From contig JAVMKO010000003.1 in the NCBI GenBank assembly GCA_032164245.1, forward strand, positions 139,427,259-139,491,258: a stretch of DNA of 64,000 bases. The letters run 5' to 3'. Position 1 is the stretch's first letter. The number at the start of each line of letters is the position of its first letter. The notes beneath the pieces were generated by a model. It was not told where the DNA came from, made no database searches, and saw only the letters and a list, made by a program, of their open reading frames with translations. Positions 21,021 through 32,640 of this stretch are shown one piece after another. A program made the translations under genes and the position numbers. Source of the stretch: Sternotherus odoratus. Taxonomy: Eukaryota; Chordata; Testudines; Kinosternidae.

Positions 21021-22016
21021 AATGGATCAGGAATGTGGAAGGTTCTGGTTGGAGGAGTGGTAATGTGTTCCTCTAACTGCAGTCCTCCTGGTTGTTTCCT
21101 TACTTGCTGATTTTTGTTTTCTATCTCCTCTAATTCCTTTCACCTGTAATTCCTGCTATTTCCAAACCAGATCATTGGTTAAGGAATGTTGCCATAGGAT
21201 AACGCCTGTGACAAGATGCTATGTGCTGGTTTTTCTTGCGTTAGTGGATAGAGGGTTATCCCTCTTGCGCACCTATGCAGGGGCAGCTGGAATTTCCCAG
21301 AATTCAAAGTGTGGGGTATTGGCACCCACACTAGCAAGGGGCACCCTTAAGGAGGCCTGGCTCTGGGCCCTTTTTGTTTCATTAACCAGTCTTGGGGAGT
21401 ACATGTTGCAAACTTTTATAGGCCTTAGACACCGCTCCTCCGATGTTTGTTCCTCTACCACTCCCAGAAGCAAACCTATGTTCTCTGGAGTATATCCAGT
21501 TACACAGCCCGCAATGTGCTGGCCTGCATCCCCTCGCCTGATATGTTAGTACATTCTAAAACCACAGCCTGGCTCTGAATTTGCTTTGTCAGCCTGTCTG
21601 TCATCCCCTTGTTCAGTTTCCCCATGTTTATGCACTTGTGTGAGCTACATTATCTTCCTAGATACAGGCAGAACCCAAATTACATACGGTAATGAAAAAG
21701 ATCAAATTGCCTACTTTGAACAGGGAGAGTTGTATACACCAAACTGTATAGTCTTGACACGGGAAGAGTTGCATATACTACTCAGGTTGTAAAAACAGGT
21801 GTCACATTCATGACTGATCAATTTACTAAAGCATGCACCTGTAAAAGTTATCCATTATCAGGAGTATGGTGCCCTGTAAAAGTTTATTTGATGTAACAAT
21901 ATCTTCAGATATCACTTAGACTCGGCAAGGGAAGGCATTAGAAAATATGGGGCATTTACCTGAGTCTATTTTGTCAGCCACATTTTGCACTTGGATGTAC
22001 TTGCTCCTATTGGGTG
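21021..22016. other. Intergenic, no feature recognised
   Basis: The 124-codon plus-strand frame at 21175-21549 has no recognisable domain. Its motif AGGGGCACCCTTAAGG and surroundings look repeat-derived rather than coding. Confidence 0.4.
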
Positions 22017-22502
22017 TGTGGCAGGGCAGGGGTAAAACCCCTTGAATGCCCTTCCCCCCGCTGGCTAAGCCCTGCTTTCTGGCAGGAGGGCTGGGGGGCA
22101 GTGGCTCCAAGCAGTCAGCAGAGAGCCCAGCTGTGGGCCCTAATGAGGGCTGGCTTACCGCAGTAGGTTGGGCTAAGTGGTCACAGCTGGGGCTGAAAAC
22201 TGAGAGGGCTAGAAAAGCCCTGAACTGAACTCAGTAGGGAGGTGAGCCAGGAAGAGGACAGGAGGCTGCAGCTCTGTCTCCTCACCACAGGCAGGGCGCC
22301 TCAGGGGCCTGGAGACCCTTGAACAAGGTAGAAGGAGGGTAACTGTTGGGGGATAAAGGGAAGCACTTTTTTGCACTGAAGCCATTGTTATGCACTGTAA
22401 ATAAAAGGCACTAGAGGGAAACACCAGAGAAAGGTGTAAGGACTCTTATTTCTATCAGCCAGGGCACAGAGAAAGTGAGATGCCTGTGCAGACCCTGTGA
22501 CA
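22017..22502 (+). mobile_element. Solo LTR, Gypsy-type
   Basis: It starts TGTGGCAGGG and ends CCCTGTGACA. The flanking pentamers gggtg and gtgtg match at four of five bases. An AATAAA signal lies near 22400 after CACTGTAAATAAAAGG, a string also in the LTR of the gag-bearing element at 28676-29957. Both end CCCTGTGACA, suggesting one family. Confidence 0.75.
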
Positions 22503-24244
22503 GTGTGTGTGTTTTTTTAAGACCGATAGTTATAATTTTATCCATATGAGGGGTTGTGCTGATATACCAATATAAAAGTGCCTTATACTAGTATACTTTA
22601 TTCCCCTTCTCGTATGGGAATAAGCTGTACTGGTATAAGCATGTTTAGAGCTGTTCCCGCGCTAGGGGCCTTGCACTGCTTTAACTATACCAGGAGAGTA
22701 ATTTTTGGTTTGCTCTTCAGGTAGAGCGAAGTGTTGCTGAAGCATTGCTCAATTTAATGTAGTCTATACAGGCACATACTCAAAAGAAACACATTTTCTG
22801 GATACCAAGGTTTTGCCTGCACTGGCTTCTTCAGCATTCAGTGAGGTTTTAAGGCTTGTGATTGTCTGAAAATACCATTGCTTGAGTTAAGTCATTTTAT
22901 TTACTGGGAGCTTGGTATTGTCCCTCCTTTTGTTTGACAATACCTTTTATCAGAGTTGATTTTATTATTTTAGGTATTTATTTTTGGTACTTAATTACAA
23001 TCCTTGGCGCTTGGTTCATATTGAACAAGCTTTAATCTTACGTGTGTTCCTGTCTCGTTGACTGTGGTAATTTTATTCTCTCATGCCAGGATTTAAGCCT
23101 CCCAACACTCCTGTGAAACGGGTACCTCGTTTAACAGTTAGGGAAATAGAGGTGAAGTGACTGCAGGGTCCAAAGACACACAGGAGGTTGTGGTAAAGCT
23201 AAGTAAGGAACTGAGGGCTCCTGACCCTTCAGCCTGGTGCTTTGACCACAAGACTCTTCTCCTTCCAAATGGCTGTATTACGGCTTACTTAAACATGCAT
23301 GTATGTGTACTGAATGAATCACCAGCTCCTAAGCTCTGAATACTAATATCTCAACTTTTATGCATGCTCACTCATGATTGCAATCCTGTTCGCATGCAGC
23401 TGATCAGTTGCTGACCAATCTAATCTACTGTGGCACAAGCACTAGATGAAGTCATAGACCTTGCAAGTGATTGCAAAATCATCTTCAAAATTCCTTGGAA
23501 GGCTTTTACAATCCTTACAGATGCTGCCATCAATATGCATGTACATATTGTCCTCCCCCTGACTTCACGGGAATCCTGCTACAGCTCAAGGGCAGTATGT
23601 GGCCCTCCGAATCCTATATCCAGAGATGACACTTTGGGCTCAATTCTGTGGGCTCTTGAATGGAAACCATTAAGGGAGCTGCGGCTCAGGGCAACACCAC
23701 CGTGCAGCATGGAACCCTGCTTCATTTGGTGTCTTCCTGCACTGTGCAGTGAGGTGTGCTGATAACATGCCCCTTCACCCCCGCCCCCGAGTGCATTATT
23801 CCTTGTGACCCTTCCTACCCAATCAGAAGCATAAATCAGTCCCTATGTAACCTACAGACAGCAGAAGGGGGAATGTATTTTAGTGAGGCTGAGCCACCGT
23901 ATGGCCACCCAGCTGCACATGCACAAGCTAAAGTGGGTGTCATGAACTATAAGTCTCTGATGGTGGATTATTGTGCCATATGGGAGAAGAAGCATAACAA
24001 CATGACAACTGCTCCTAATTATATAATATAAATGTCAAGCAGACAGTCGTGTTCAAAATTCAAGGATTGCACCCTGCCAGAAGGAAAGCTGCCTTCATCT
24101 TTTCTGCAAATACTTCTTTGGAAACAAGGTTTGGAGAAGGGGAGTTTTTGCAGCTGATGATCTCATCAGCCCACTTTTTAAATTGCGGGGAGATGGTTGG
24201 ATAAAGGCTGTTCCGAAACCTCGCTGCTTGGTGAATAAAGCAGA
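22503..24244. other. Intergenic with a MIR-like SINE relic
   Basis: About 23095-23265 follows the MIR layout (CGTTTAACAGTTAGGG, AGAGGTGAAGTGACTG, AAGACACACAGG). About 22540-22660 has repeated tatacca/tggtata motifs like an old MITE. No gene is supported. Confidence 0.45.
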
Positions 24245-24545
24245 AGGGGGTTGTCACAGGGTGGCACTGGACCTTTAAAGGGGAGAGACCAGTGTACCTG
24301 GGAGTGGTCAGCTGACTCCCAGTTGGCCTGCTCTTATGCCCTCTTGGCTCTAGAGAAGAGGGAGCCTGGATGAGCCAGCTGAGTTGGTCAGGAAAGGAGC
24401 AGGGAGAATAGACGTGGGGCTCACTGCCTGGCCCTGGGAATGGGGAGACAGATCAGAAACTAGGATCTCTTGGTAGTGGAGGAGACTCTGGAGCAAGAGG
24501 AAACAGTGGGTGGGGCCACCCCACTCCAGAAGATTCACTGGGAGA
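24245..24545 (+). mobile_element. LTR-like fragment
   Basis: The segment from TTGTCACAGGGTGGC has the purine-rich U3-like texture of the nearby solo LTRs (CTGGACCTTTAAAGGGGAGAG). The 3' end and target duplication were not found. Confidence 0.35.
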
Positions 24546-25590
24546 TGATCTTATGACGGGTTTTTTTTGTATTTCAGTATGAAACCCATTCTGAACAAAA
24601 CTCCCAATTGCTTAATCTTTTTATAGTAAAGTTTCATTTAAAAATAGTGTAGAAAGAGTTAATGTTTTTTTAAATAACAGTAATATATTATTTGAGTCCA
24701 GCTGGTCAGCAGGCTGCTTATAACCATCTGTAACCGGGTTCGACACTTTCAGAAGTGGTGTGCCGAGTCTTCATTTATTCACTCTAATTTAAGGTTTCAC
24801 ATGCCAGTAATACATTTTAACGTTTTTAGAAGGTCTCTTTCTATAAGTCTATAATATGTAACTAAACTATTGTTGTATGTAAAGTAAATAAGGTTTAAAA
24901 AATATTTAGAAGCTTCATTTAAAATTAAATTAAAACGCAGAGCCCCCCAGACAGGTGGCTAAGACCTGGGCAGTGTGAGTGCCACTGAAAATCAGCTTGT
25001 GTGCCACCTTTGGCACACGTCATAAGCTGCTTATGCCTGATCTATAAAGTCTTTGTACTTGGATGTTATAAGCGTGGTACAGACACTAGGGGTGTGAATG
25101 TGGTAGATGGTTATATGCACATTGTAGAAGGTTTTATAGATGGTTAGAAGCAGCCTGTTGACCTGTTGGACTTAAACAATGTATTACTCGTTTATGTAAA
25201 AAAACGTATTAAGCATTTATTTACTGTTTTTATAAAAGGATTTAGAAATGAAACCTTAATATAAATCTTGTAGATTATTAACTTGTAACACCCCACAGCC
25301 CCAGTGAAAATCGGGCCCTGATTGTGCTAGAGACTGTACATACATTTAGTAAGAGACAGTCCCTCCCCTGAAGATGTTACAGTCTAAATGGAAAAAACAA
25401 AAAGGGTGGGAGAAAGGAGCTACCCTTATCCCTGTGATACAAAAGGAGAATTGTGGCAAAGAGTTTGACTTGCCTAGATCATACTGGATGTCTGTGGCAG
25501 AGCCAAGAAGAACTTTCTCCAGAACTCCAGCTCTCAGTGTGTGAACCACGAACCATTGTTCTTACAGGGGTGCTGGAACCATTTTTATAG
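24546..25590. other. Intergenic with ancient repeat relics
   Basis: About 25285-25510 (GAGACAGTCCCTCCCCTGAAG, ACAGTCTAAATGG) is an ancient SINE-like relic. About 24930-25030 (CAGCTTGTGTGCCACCTTTG) also looks repeated. No gene is seen. Confidence 0.4.
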
Positions 25591-25591
25591 T

Positions 25592-25675
25592 ATCAGAGGG
25601 GTAGCCGTGTTAGTCAGGAGCTGCAAAAGTGACAAAGAGTCTTGTAGCACCAAGGTGCTACAAGACTCTTTTTGT
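25592..25675 (+). mobile_element. Fold-back SINE, 84 bp, with perfect 12-bp duplication
   Basis: The target duplication catttttatagt is at 25580-25591 and 25676-25687. The head ATCAGAGGGGTAGCCGTGTT is followed by a near-perfect hairpin whose arms start gtgacaaagagtcttgtagc and abut with almost no loop. Confidence 0.92.
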
Positions 25676-25687
25676 CATTTTTATAGT

Positions 25688-27035
25688 GTGATGGATGAAC
25701 CATATATTTGGTGTTTGTACTAATTCAAGCCAAGGGTGTGGCAGCATCCTTTGTTTCAGCCCCACTGTCTTATTATGAAGTACTGTAATATAGAGAGTCA
25801 ATTATAATTCTTATTTCAATTTGAATTAATTCAATGCAGTTTGGTTTGTTTAATTTTTATTCATAAGCCAGTTAATAGTTTTCAAAGTGAGCCTTTCATG
25901 TGATGTGCCAAGTCATTTCTCTGTGTTAAAAGATTTGTTGTATTTCATATAATGTCAGCTGAAAGCAAATTAATGTGCATTATTCTATTTTAAAAGGTGA
26001 TATTTATATATTAGCATTGAAGTTCATAAAGGCTATGGAGAAAAACTGATTTAAAATGATTTAAATTAACTTTCCTTAATTGAATTATACAGTTCATTTA
26101 AATATATTATATATATAAATTCCTGATGTGACAAGGTAACCAGGCATTTGTGATGTATTTAGAATCAGCCAGAGCTCGTGTTAGGGTAGGAGCTGTAATT
26201 TAATTTGACCAAAAGAATCAGAAGAGTAAGTGGAAAATTTACTACCTGTTCAGGAAGAATAAAACTTTAATACACTGTTTAAAGATTGATGTGTGGCCGA
26301 GAAACTGATTTTGTAAAAGTCAGTAATACCACAGAGCACCAGTTTATTAAAAGCGTGAAGGCAGAATAAAAAATGAGGTCACACTTTAATCAATTGGAAT
26401 AGGAAATAAACAGCTCCACATTTGTAGGTTTCTTTCAATAGTATTTCACTCCCTCCCCAAAAACCCCACGATAAACCATTTAAAAAGAATTCCTCCATGA
26501 TCAATTTGAGTGGTTAAAAAACAATTAATGATGGCTTGAGGGGCAGATGGAGATGGTTGGCACATCAAATATTTTTTAATTAGCAGAAAGAAAATGCAAA
26601 TAATAGATGCATATAAAAAATATATGTGTAACTGATTCCTCCTCCACCGACACTTTGCGTCACTTGTCTTTCTAATACCTTATCCATAACAAGCAGAGCC
26701 TACATTACTCCATAAGAGTAAGTCAGTTAGACTGCTGGTGGAGTAAGGTGATACTCCGTGCAAGCACAGCCAGGAGAATGTTCGAAGATTCTAAGCTGCT
26801 GGGGGCAGGGATTGTATGTATCTGCACAGCACCCAGTAAAATGGATCCCAATCCTGCTTCGAGCTTCTGGCATTACTGTAATATAAATATTGAATAATAA
26901 TAATAATTTCATCTGCTCAGAAAGAAACCAAAAGTCCAACTGTTATAGTGAAAATTATTGGCTGAAAGTCAGTGACCATCTGATGGCAGTTCCACGCTCA
27001 CAGAAATTGCCATCACGCTCTTGATGCTAATTGGA
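25688..27035. other. AT-rich intergenic DNA
   Basis: Long A/T stretches, including ATATATTATATATATA at about 26103-26118, and no gene or clear repeat end. Confidence 0.4.
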
Positions 27036-27784
27036 TTTAGCACCCTTGTTGAAAAGTTTGACCAGAGAGACCAAGGCTCTGATGGGCATAAAATGTGACC
27101 TGTCAGTGAGCTGATTCACTTGGGCTGGAAGGTACAGACAGGCTCGCACTGCCATTTCCCATAGCTGCACATATTTTGTACCGTATGGAGCTTTTATTTC
27201 TAAACGTCTGTGTGTGGATTTAGTACTCGGGAAGCTGCCAAACTCGACAGCCTTGGAGACTTCCCAGAACAGGCAAAGGCGGTGAAAGTTTCCTATGTGC
27301 TCTAACCAATGTGCCTATAGAAAACCCTTAGTCAAAAGGACCACATTAGGCGTAAGAAGGATGTTCCCAAGAGTGCTTGCCAGCTTTCATAGTCATACCC
27401 AAAGTCCTTGACCCCTCATCAGAGCCTGCCAACAAGGGTGTGGTGTATTTATTATGTGAAACATCCATGGATTGGAAACTTACCCCATTGACACATTTAA
27501 CAGAGGATGTCTAATAGTTAATGGATGGTAACAGGCTTTGGTCTAGACCCAGGCCCCCATCCTGCAAACACTTCGGACTGGCCTACACTTAAAAGTTAGG
27601 TTGACTTAGTTGAGTTGTTCAGAGGTACGAAGAATCCACACATCTGGCTGGAGCAACTATGGGAAATGGCAGGGCAAGATTGTTTGTACCTTCCAGTCCA
27701 TGTGAATCAGCTCACGGATGTCACATTTTATGCCCATCAGATCCTTGGTCTCGCTGGTCAAACTTTTCAATAAGGGTGCTAAAT
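27036..27784. repeat. Inverted pair of ~130-bp arms
   Basis: Arm 1 (27036-27168) and arm 2 (27653-27784) are inverted copies of about 85-90% identity by eye, separated by about 480 bp. On the minus strand arm 2 reads without a stop from APLLKSLTSETKDLMG to IHMDWKVQTILPCHFP then TAG. Arm 1 breaks that frame. The peptide is not recognised. No transposon termini were seen. Confidence 0.75.
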
Positions 27785-28675
27785 AACTTATTTTTCTCAA
27801 GAAAGGAGAAACGGCCAATCATCCTGACAATTCATCTTCAGTTTCAGACCTCCCATGCTATTGACAACAGGTGGTGGTTCTAGGTTTAACATTATGGAAC
27901 AGTTTCTTTTCTTTTTTGTTGTTTTTAAGTCATTATCTTCTGTACTCTCCACCAGAGTTTCTTCCAATCTGTAGAGAGTACATGCCTTCTATAAAGAGCT
28001 AAATGCTCAAAAATTTGCAGACATATGGTAAATTTGCTGTATGGCTTGAAATTAAGAACAGTCTAACAATGTTTTTTATGTTCTGGTCAGCGAAGGGGAT
28101 AACGTAGGGATTAGAGGTCCCAGCACCTTTCAGGACTCTGATAGTATTAAGGCTTTAACACAAGCAAAAATCAAAAAAGGTTAGCGGTTGCAAATATCTG
28201 CTTGTGCCAACAACTGAGTCAGTTTTCTCGGTAATATTCCAAACCCTGCTCTTGTACCAGGGTGAAAGCTAGTTACAGTATGAGTGCAGAACATATTTGT
28301 TAAACATCAAAGATAATTTCACACTGTTAATTTGGGTCATCACCACACATGTGGCATATCAATGTTTATGCAGCTCTTTAGTCTGTTGTGTTTTTCATTT
28401 AATTAATGGTGTTGTTTATGGGATACTGTCAATGCTATCTTACTTCCTAGGTAAATCTATAAAGTTTTGTTTAGAAAACCTTGCTTATGCGAACAATTTG
28501 GCAAAATGTGGAGCACTCTTAACTCCAATCAGCTAATCCTTCTTAATTAAGTAGGCATACTGATCTGCCACTTACTCTTCTCTCCCTAGGGAGTTTAAAT
28601 TGTCTTCTAAGACAATACAGCACACCTTCTGCAGGATGTTTTGTGTTTGTACTATTGCTTAATCGCAGGGCCATC
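27785..28675. other. Intergenic, no feature recognised
   Basis: The 79-codon plus-strand frame at 28297-28536 is hydrophobic but has no recognisable family or splice context. Confidence 0.4.
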
Positions 28676-28767
28676 TCACTGAAGAAGGTGGTGGGACTTT
28701 TTTATTAAACAGCCAAACACAGGGTGCAGGCACAAGAACGTAGAAGCCTGCGTGGGCCCTGTGACAC

Positions 28768-28785
28768 TGGGGTCTCGTCCAGGAC
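28768..28785 (+). promoter_or_regulatory. Primer-binding site of the Gypsy remnant
   Basis: TGGGGTCTCGTCCAGGAC begins one base after the LTR end TGTGACA and about 20 bases before the gag ATG. The TGG start and GTCTCGTCC pattern resemble a tRNA-Pro type site; the tRNA identity is inference. Confidence 0.6.
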
Positions 28786-28805
28786 CTCCCTCGCCACTGC
28801 TATTC

Positions 28806-29626
28806 ATGGCTGCCAACATGGAGGAGACCCTGAAATGGCTGGTGAACATGGTGCAGGAGATGCAGCAGGCAGAAAGACAGGCCCTGATGACGTGGCAGGT
28901 GGACCAACAGCGGACCCTCCAGGAGTTCATCAGGGAGAAGTCAGCAACCCAGCAACAGATCTGGCACCCAGGGATGGAACCAGGATGCCATGGTCGGGGG
29001 GGGGAGGGGTGTCTTCAAGATGGATCCCATGGATGACCCTGATGCATTTCTGGGGACATTTGAAAGGGTGGCTGTGGTAGAGGTGACCTGGGCGCTGCGG
29101 CTAGCCCTCTACCTGTGGGGAGAGGCACAAGCTGCGAGACCCAGGCCAGATACTAAGAGGCGGTAAAGGCTGCTATACTAGACACAGTGGGACTCTCATC
29201 AGAGAGATACTGTCAGTGGTTCTAGGTGGCCTGCTGGATGGAGGGCCTGTGGCCCAGGGCATATGCCCAGAGGTTGACAGACTGGGCCACACCCTGATTG
29301 GAGCCTACAGCCCAGACAATGGAGGAGGTTATGGATCAAATAATCATAGAAAAATTTCTCCTGGGGCTCCCAGACCCAGTGCGAGTTTGGATCCAAAGAT
29401 ACCAGCTAGCCCAGGTGGCGGATGCAGTCCTGCTAACGGAGGAATATGTAGAAACAGAGGGGCCCAGCTGGGTAGTGAAACCTGGAAAAGGCCCATCGGA
29501 CTCTGCACCCAAGAGGGGTTTGGACCCAGGGCCCACCTGCAGCCATGAAATAATATGCAGATGCCCGGGCCATAAAAAGCAAGACTGCCCACAGATGGGA
29601 TGTGGGCTGGTGGACTTTTGTGGGTA
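28806..29626 (+). pseudogene. Gag of Gmr1-like Gypsy element (SCAN-related), broken
   Basis: The frame begins MAANMEETLKWLVNMV (28806), a coiled-coil-like N-terminus. A G-run near 28998 shifts it, after which DPMDDPDAFLGTFERV and WALRLALYLWGEAQAA follow to a TAA near 29164. After further shifts the frame resumes with MEEVMDQIIIEKFLLGLP and PVRVWIQRYQ (29318 on), the helix pattern shared by this gag and the SCAN domain. A CCHC-like knuckle (CRCPGHKKQDCP) lies near 29554-29590. This protein would package element RNA into particles. At least one frameshift and one stop disable it. The family call rests on these motifs and their order. Confidence 0.75.
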
Positions 29627-30127
29627 GACTGGGGGGATGGAGAAGAGGCACCGGCAACAAGCTAAGCTGAGTGGGAACAACTGGGCTGAGAGGGTTATAA
29701 AAGCCTGGGAAGACCTCAGTGAGGAGGCTGGCCTGGGAGGAGAAGGAGGACTGCTTCTCTGTCTCCTTAACCACTGGAAGGAGCCTCAAGGGCCAGAAGA
29801 CCCTGGGAAGGGTCTGTGGTGTGATTGTGATTGGGGGAATTGGGACTGCACAAGAACACTGTAAATAAAGACACAAAGGTGAAACCACTGAAGAAGGTGG
29901 TGGGACTCTTTATTAAACCAGCCAAACAAGGTGGAAGCCTGCGTGAGCCCTGTGACACACTAATTCAGGAGCAGATTAGAGTACATTGGATAATAGCAGG
30001 GCAATGCATATAGATTGACATGTAATTTTATCTAATGAATTGAAAGCTGACTTGCTTTCCTGTGCATTTGTGTACCTCCTGCACATGGCCCCTTCAAATT
30101 GCTCTGTGGCTCCTCTGTGGAGGAAGC

Positions 30128-30320
30128 TGCTGTCCCCTCCCAACCACTGCGGAATTGGGACAGTTCTGTCTTTCTAGTTCTAAGTGAATAACAAGAAGCA
30201 GTCATAAAGCAGCAATCTTTGTGTGCTGTCCCCTCCCAACCACTGCGGAATTGGGACAGTTCTGGTCTTTCTAGTTCTAAGTGAATAACAAGAAGCAGTC
30301 ATAAAGCAGCAATCTTTGTG
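30128..30320. repeat. Recent 96-bp tandem duplication
   Basis: Two head-to-tail units (30128-30223 and 30224-30320), each starting tgctgtcccctcccaaccac, differ by one inserted G. No transposon ends flank them. Confidence 0.92.
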
Positions 30321-31249
30321 GCTTCACAGGATGTACAGAGCCTTCTTGGCATCTCCATGGGACAAAAGGCAGTGGCTAGGTTGAACCTCTTCCCCTGTAG
30401 GATTGCAGCTGTACTCTGTGGGTGTGGTGTTAGTCAGGAGTTGTGGAGCTCTGGCTGGCTTGGTTGTGCCCTCATCTGACATAATCCTTCTCTTCCCAGT
30501 ACCTTGTATGAACTGCACAATTACACTAGTGGGTTATGGTGGCATCCTTCTGGTAATGGGTTTCTTTCATCATGGACCCAGAGTACTTCTCTTACAGGGC
30601 CAGGCTTTTGTCATCTTATTTTAAATGAGTTTGAGCAACATGGAGTGGAGCTGCTTTGCTTTCTACCATAGATAGCTTACTCTTTCCAACACAACACATC
30701 CAAAACCATCTCCACTCTTATCCTCTGGTTTCCAGTAAGACTTTCCTTCAGCATTGTCATTTTGTTTACCTTCCTTACCCGAGCCTCTATTTCCTCTGCC
30801 TCTTCTATCTGTTCATCTTTTGCTGCATCCCTCATTTCAGCATCATGAGCTACTACAGTGACGAGGCTTTGTGTTAACTTTCACATATTAGACATGAGAA
30901 CTAGCCTGAGAGTGCTAAGCGCTTTTTGGTATCTCTTGTTTTTCCAACAAATGGAAACAGAAAAGTCCATATGCTGAGTTAAGGGCTGCGATCTCATCAA
31001 GATGAGAGAAAAAATGTAAATAATCCCCCAGATGACCCAAACAAACTCTCCCTACCATTCCCTCAGTGAAACTCTTCTAAGAGGGACTGTGTGACCTGCA
31101 GAAGTACTCCACCCAAGCCCATGCTGGTTTTAGACTTCAAGTGTTTGTGTAGAAAGATGGTGTTATGGATGAGACCTAGGACTGGAGATCTGTCTATTCT
31201 TACCTGGCCACAGACTGCCTGCAGGACCCTATGCAGGTTGATTAAACTC
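30321..31249. other. Intergenic, no feature recognised
   Basis: No coding or RNA feature is supported. Hydrophobic short frames at 30403-30877 lack recognisable families. Confidence 0.4.
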
Positions 31250-31252
31250 TTA

Positions 31253-31459
31253 GGATATGTTTACACTGCCAAAAAAAGGTTTGTTCTTAATTTGGCAACT
31301 TGGATTAGCAGCTTGAGATAAAGCCTATACGGAGCATAAATTTGAACTCAAGCTGCTAACTTGAGTTAAAAACCAAGTAACTGGGTGTTCAATGCTATTT
31401 CAACTCAAGTTAGCTATCCTGAGTTAAGAACATACATATTTTTGCAGTGTAGACATCCC
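31253..31459. mobile_element. MITE with GGAT(A)TGT(T/C)TACACTGC termini
   Basis: The left end GGATATGTTTACACTGCC and the right end GCAGTGTAGACATCC are inverted. Internally AACTCAAGCTGCTAACTTGAG-type motifs form further inverted pairs. Target duplication not resolved. Confidence 0.7.
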
Positions 31460-31967
31460 TCTGTCTCAATTTCCCATCTGTAGAATGGGGATGATTTTTA
31501 CCAGGATTGAAGAACGACTGTGCTGGTGACTAAGGGAATGATATACGGCTTACTTCGTTGTTAGCAAAGTACTTTAAGAGCTTCTGAGAGACTGCAGTGG
31601 CAGTACTGACAATTAATTAATATTCTATTCATTTCTTTAGAAGGCATTTTGCAAAGGTTTAGCCACTTAAATTGCTTGACCTGCCAAATTTTCCAATAGA
31701 GAAGGCTGCTGGTATAGTCCCTGTAGTGGATGTTTCATTATTACCATTGTTATGGAGCTTCTAGTGTTTAACTTTTAACATTCTAAATGTGAAAACGTCT
31801 GTAAACACATTAATTCATTAATGTCCTTTCCCTAAACTCTCTCTTGCCATTAGAGAATTGTGGGTATTCTGATTTTGATCTGACCAAAGTGAACACATCC
31901 TGCTATTCATATTGCCACTCTGATGCATCACAGCCACACACACATTTTGGGCCCAGTCCTATAGGGT

Positions 31968-32640
31968 TGTGATGTGGTGTATTCCCCACATTGGCCCCTG
32001 AGAGAAAAATTAGGCCAGTTGAGCCTAATTGACCAATTGAGCAACCAGTAGGGGAAGAGAGATGGGCCACAAGGAGGTAGAACAGCTGGGCAGGAACAGA
32101 AGGGGCCTGTACAAAGTCCAGGAGTTGCAAGTAGCGAAGAGTGGGGAGGAGGCTGAAGGAAAGGCAGGCTGCAGTTACTCTCTAAGAGGAGGGAGTTGGG
32201 ATGCTGCTATACCCAGTGAGGGTGAGAGTCAGTGTTGTAGGAAGAAGCCAAGGGAAACAGCAGCAAGGACTAAGACAGCACAGGCCTTGACTGCATGTTA
32301 TAGGTGCCCTACTCTGGAACTTAGTGTAGAGGGTCAGCCTAGGTTCCCCAACCAACCTGTGTAGTGCTACGGGGCATGGGAGCTATCAGCTGGACAGTTG
32401 GTCCAGAAAGACTGATTTCCCTGGAAAGGGAGGAACTTAGTGACCTGGATGGAGAGCCAAGCCATGAGCTGGAAGCTGCCGCTTCAAGAGGGAGATAGAG
32501 ACTGCAGACAGAGAAGAAAGTGGGTAGAGAGACTGCTAAGGAGGGCAAAGCACCTGGCAGAGTTATCCACAGGACAGTCAGGAAGGAGAGCTGCGATCAG
32601 TGAGGAACTCTGGAACAGGGGTGCTAGGCTTTCTGAACGT
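31968..32640 (+). mobile_element. LTR-like fragment
   Basis: It starts near TGTGATGTGGTGTATTCCCC and has the purine-rich texture of the Gypsy-type LTRs nearby. Plus-strand frames (100 and 68 codons) are Arg/Glu-rich by composition only. Ends are uncertain. Confidence 0.35.

Larger units (their letters stand above)
28676..29957 (+). mobile_element. Ty3/Gypsy-type (Gmr1-like) retrotransposon remnant
   Basis: A 91-bp block beginning CACTGAAGAAGGTGGTGGGA and ending TGTGACA (28676-28766) is repeated at about 29887-29957, where it follows an AATAAA signal. These are R/U5 parts of the two LTRs; the first lacks U3. One base after the left block lies the primer-binding site. The 3' LTR (about 29600-29957) includes a TATA-like GGTTATAAAAGCC. 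Only gag lies between, with no protease, reverse transcriptase or integrase, so most of the interior is deleted. Confidence 0.8.
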
